From: Porphyromonadaceae bacterium
GTDB lineage: Bacteria > Bacteroidota > Bacteroidia > Bacteroidales > Dysgonomonadaceae
Length of the DNA: 64,000 bases
NCBI GenBank assembly: GCA_021372865.1
Contig: JAJFTO010000004.1
Location: 62,001 to 126,000 of the forward strand
Reading direction: 5' to 3'
Shown: positions 61,882-64,000 of the stretch, one piece after another
Position numbering within the stretch: position 1 is the stretch's first letter
Layout: each line of letters opens with the position of its first letter
Position numbers and translations under genes: made by a program
The notes under the pieces: model-generated
Databases searched by the model: none
Told to the model about the DNA's origin: nothing
Seen by the model: only the letters and a program-made list of their open reading frames with translations

Positions 61882-64000
61882 ATGAACAACATGAGAAATT
61901 ATATATATAAAATTGTACTTAGTGCATTCTGTGTATCTCTGTTAAGTATAATGAACGTCGTTGCACAGACAACTGTTTCCGGAAAAGTTACAGATACCAG
62001 TAATTTACCGCTGGTTGGGGCAACAGTTACAGTAACAGGCACGACTATTGGAACAGTGGTCGATCTTGATGGCAATTATACGATTACGATTCCAGCCGGA
62101 GCAGAGAAAGAATTACAATTTAGTTTCATTGGATATACATCCGTTACCAAAAAGGTTACTGGCAGCAGGCTGGATGTGGTGCTGCAAGATGATAATGTTT
62201 TGCTGGAAGATGTTGTGGTTGTAGGATACGGCACAATGCGCAAGAGTGATATTACGGGTTCAGTTGCCAGTGTTAAGTTGAGTGACACGGAAGTTAATCA
62301 GGTGGCTACTTTTGATAAGCTTCTCCAGGGAAAAGCGGCAGGCGTGCAAGTTGTTACGGGAAACTCCGCTCCGGGTGGGGCTGTAAGTGTGCAGATTAGG
62401 GGTACTACCTCATTTAATAGTAGCGGAGAACCGTTGTATGTAGTGGATGGTATTATATTGAATTCTGTTTCTCAGGACGTTAGAAACCCAATCGGAAGTT
62501 CAGGTCAAGAAGCGCAAAATGCACTTACCTCGATCAATCCACAAGATATTGCAAGCATTGAGATCTTAAAAGATGCATCTGCAACCGCTATTTATGGATC
62601 GTTAGGTGCAAACGGTGTTATTCTTATTACGACAAAAAATGGAGATTCAGACAAACCCAGAATAGAGTGGACAACGAGTCTTGAATTGGCCAATGCGAGT
62701 AAAAAGATTCCTGTTCTTGATTTTAATGGATTTTTGGAATATGCAGATGCAATTGGGTATACTATTGAGGATAGAGATTTCTTGCAAGCGATCGACTGGC
62801 AGGATTATACCATGCGCACAAGTATAAGCAACACGAACAGGTTGACAATAAGTGGGCGTGGGGAAAAGTCCCGGTATTACATTGCAGGAGGGTATCTTAC
62901 CAACCAGGGTATCTTAAAAAATACGGATGTACAACAAGGAGACGTACGCATGAATTTTGATGCGGATGTTGCAAAATTTCTGAAAGTAGGGACCAAATTT
63001 ACCTTTACAAAAAGAGTCAATAACATGACTCAGGGAACGGAGCCGGGAGGTACACAAAATGCAACCAGGGCAACAAACATGATGCGGCAAATGCTTGGTT
63101 CCAAGCCTTATTTATTGACAGACTTAGCTGAATCGTATGACGATGAAGCAATAAGGGGGACCGATATTTGGTTGCAAAATTATGATGACATAAGTAAAGA
63201 GAATCGTATCAATACGGTTGCATATGCGGATGTCACATTTACCAAAGGAATGAGCTTCAAAACAACAGCAGGTATCGATTTTAGAGACAAATCTCGTACC
63301 AGGTGGTATGGACAATATATTGATAATGCACGCAACGGTAGAGCGGGAATTGCAGAACTGAATGCACTCCGTTGGAATATTGACAATACATTGAATTTTG
63401 ATCGTGATTTTGCAAAATACCATCGTATCAACGTTATGGTTGGTATGTCATTAAGTAGCAATTTAAACCAAAATATCACCGTAGAGGCCAACGACTTTCC
63501 CGATCATGAATTCAGGGCGGGAGGCATTAAAACAGCGCGCAGTATTTCTCCAGGTTATAGCGAAGATAAAAGTGCGTTGGTTTCCTATTACACGCGTGGA
63601 ATCTACAGTTTAAAAGATCGTTACATATTGACTGCTACATACCGGGCTGATGGAAGTAGCAAGTTTAGTCCTGGAAATAAATATAGCTTCTTCCCTTCGT
63701 TTGCCTTTGCTTGGAGAATGAACGATGAGCCTTTTCTGAAAGAAGTATCATTTCTTACAAATTTAAAACTAAGGCTGGGTTGGGGACAGGTAGGAAATCA
63801 AGCGTTATCTCCGTATCAAACATTGACAACCTATAGCAGCATTAAAATGGCTGATCCTAACTCTAACTATGATTTATCAGATAATGGTAGTTTTTTAATT
63901 GGAGTTAAACCGGCTATTCTTGCAAACAAACAATTGCGTTGGGAAACATCGGAACAGACGAATGTCGGTCTTGATGTTGGATTATTCAAAAACAGGATAA
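61882..64000 (+). CDS. SusC-like TonB-dependent transporter, 3' end outside the window
   Basis: The frame runs from the ATG at 61882 to the right edge without a stop (706 codons visible). The signal peptide ends near MNVVAQTT. A carboxypeptidase-regulatory-like domain (VSGKVTDTSNLPLVGATVTVTG), the TonB-box region LLEDVVVVGYGTMRKSDITGSVASV and the plug (AGVQVVTGNSAPGGAVSVQIRG, EPLYVVDGIILNS) are all canonical. Roughly the last 300 residues of the barrel are expected beyond the edge. Its plug resembles that of the preceding short receptor (ILNS after the DGI motif; IYG-LGANGVILITTK), suggesting an old duplication. A SusD partner is expected just outside the window. Confidence 0.95.
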   Translation, partial: MNNMRNYIYKIVLSAFCVSLLSIMNVVAQTTVSGKVTDTSNLPLVGATVTVTGTTIGTVVDLDGNYTITIPAGAEKELQFSFIGYTSVTKKVTGSRLDVVLQDDNVLLEDVVVVGYGTMRKSDITGSVASVKLSDTEVNQVATFDKLLQGKAAGVQVVTGNSAPGGAVSVQIRGTTSFNSSGEPLYVVDGIILNSVSQDVRNPIGSSGQEAQNALTSINPQDIASIEILKDASATAIYGSLGANGVILITTKNGDSDKPRIEWTTSLELANASKKIPVLDFNGFLEYADAIGYTIEDRDFLQAIDWQDYTMRTSISNTNRLTISGRGEKSRYYIAGGYLTNQGILKNTDVQQGDVRMNFDADVAKFLKVGTKFTFTKRVNNMTQGTEPGGTQNATRATNMMRQMLGSKPYLLTDLAESYDDEAIRGTDIWLQNYDDISKENRINTVAYADVTFTKGMSFKTTAGIDFRDKSRTRWYGQYIDNARNGRAGIAELNALRWNIDNTLNFDRDFAKYHRINVMVGMSLSSNLNQNITVEANDFPDHEFRAGGIKTARSISPGYSEDKSALVSYYTRGIYSLKDRYILTATYRADGSSKFSPGNKYSFFPSFAFAWRMNDEPFLKEVSFLTNLKLRLGWGQVGNQALSPYQTLTTYSSIKMADPNSNYDLSDNGSFLIGVKPAILANKQLRWETSEQTNVGLDVGLFKNRI

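Overview
The window looks like a chromosomal segment of a Bacteroidota (order Bacteroidales) bacterium. The supporting signs are SusC/SusD-type glycan uptake systems, a hybrid two-component regulator, a bacterial serine palmitoyltransferase (sphingolipid synthesis), a FeoA-FeoB fusion, and many promoters carrying the Bacteroidota -7 element TAnnTTTG, often just upstream of a gene with no obvious Shine-Dalgarno sequence. A Dysgonomonadaceae-like genus (Proteiniphilum or Petrimonas type) is my guess from general protein flavour only; I cannot prove the genus from sequence alone.

Layout. 1-4.4 kb is core housekeeping: a 6-phosphofructokinase cut by the left edge, convergent with acpP-fabF-rnc (fatty acid synthesis plus RNase III), then purN and a tRNA-Leu(UAG). 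At 4.4-4.9 kb lies a broken esterase remnant. 4.9-9.8 kb is an arsenic resistance operon, arsR-arsD-arsA-arsM-arsC-acr3, led by a compact promoter nested inside a perfect inverted repeat. 9.9-12.7 kb holds an SRPBCC protein, a damaged yjdI-like reading frame, a small GNAT protein and an acyl-CoA synthetase. 12.7-15.4 kb is the FeoAB ferrous iron importer with its small Cys-rich partner. 15.6-18.8 kb has two non-homologous fumarases in tandem, the second overlapping a secreted GH2 enzyme by 4 bases; an RlmD-type rRNA methyltransferase follows.

22.9-37.5 kb is a complete polysaccharide utilization locus (PUL) that I read as a dextran/alpha-1,6-glucan system: a SusR-like membrane regulator, SusC, SusD, a three-repeat SusE/F-like surface glycan-binding lipoprotein, GH66 endo-dextranase, GH31 and GH97 alpha-glucosidases. 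The gene order resembles the Bacteroides thetaiotaomicron dextran locus. 37.5-43.1 kb returns to general genes (TraB/GumN lipoprotein, ferritin, serine palmitoyltransferase, DUF389 membrane protein, dihydroorotate-dehydrogenase-like protein).

From about 43.1 kb to the right edge the DNA becomes visibly more AT-rich and holds a second, less ordinary PUL. Six leftward genes (43.2-54.4 kb) encode secreted glycosidases of the GH-A superfamily (GH2, GH42-like, two GH5-like, one GH39-like with unusual catalytic positions) plus an inositol-polyphosphate-phosphatase-like histidine phosphatase. A hybrid sensor/regulator (54.7-58.7 kb) follows, transcribed divergently from two tandem SusC-like receptors; the first lacks the usual N-terminal extension and no SusD gene lies between them. 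The second receptor is cut by the right edge. This locus, with an unknown and possibly phosphorylated glycan as target, is the most interesting part of the window.
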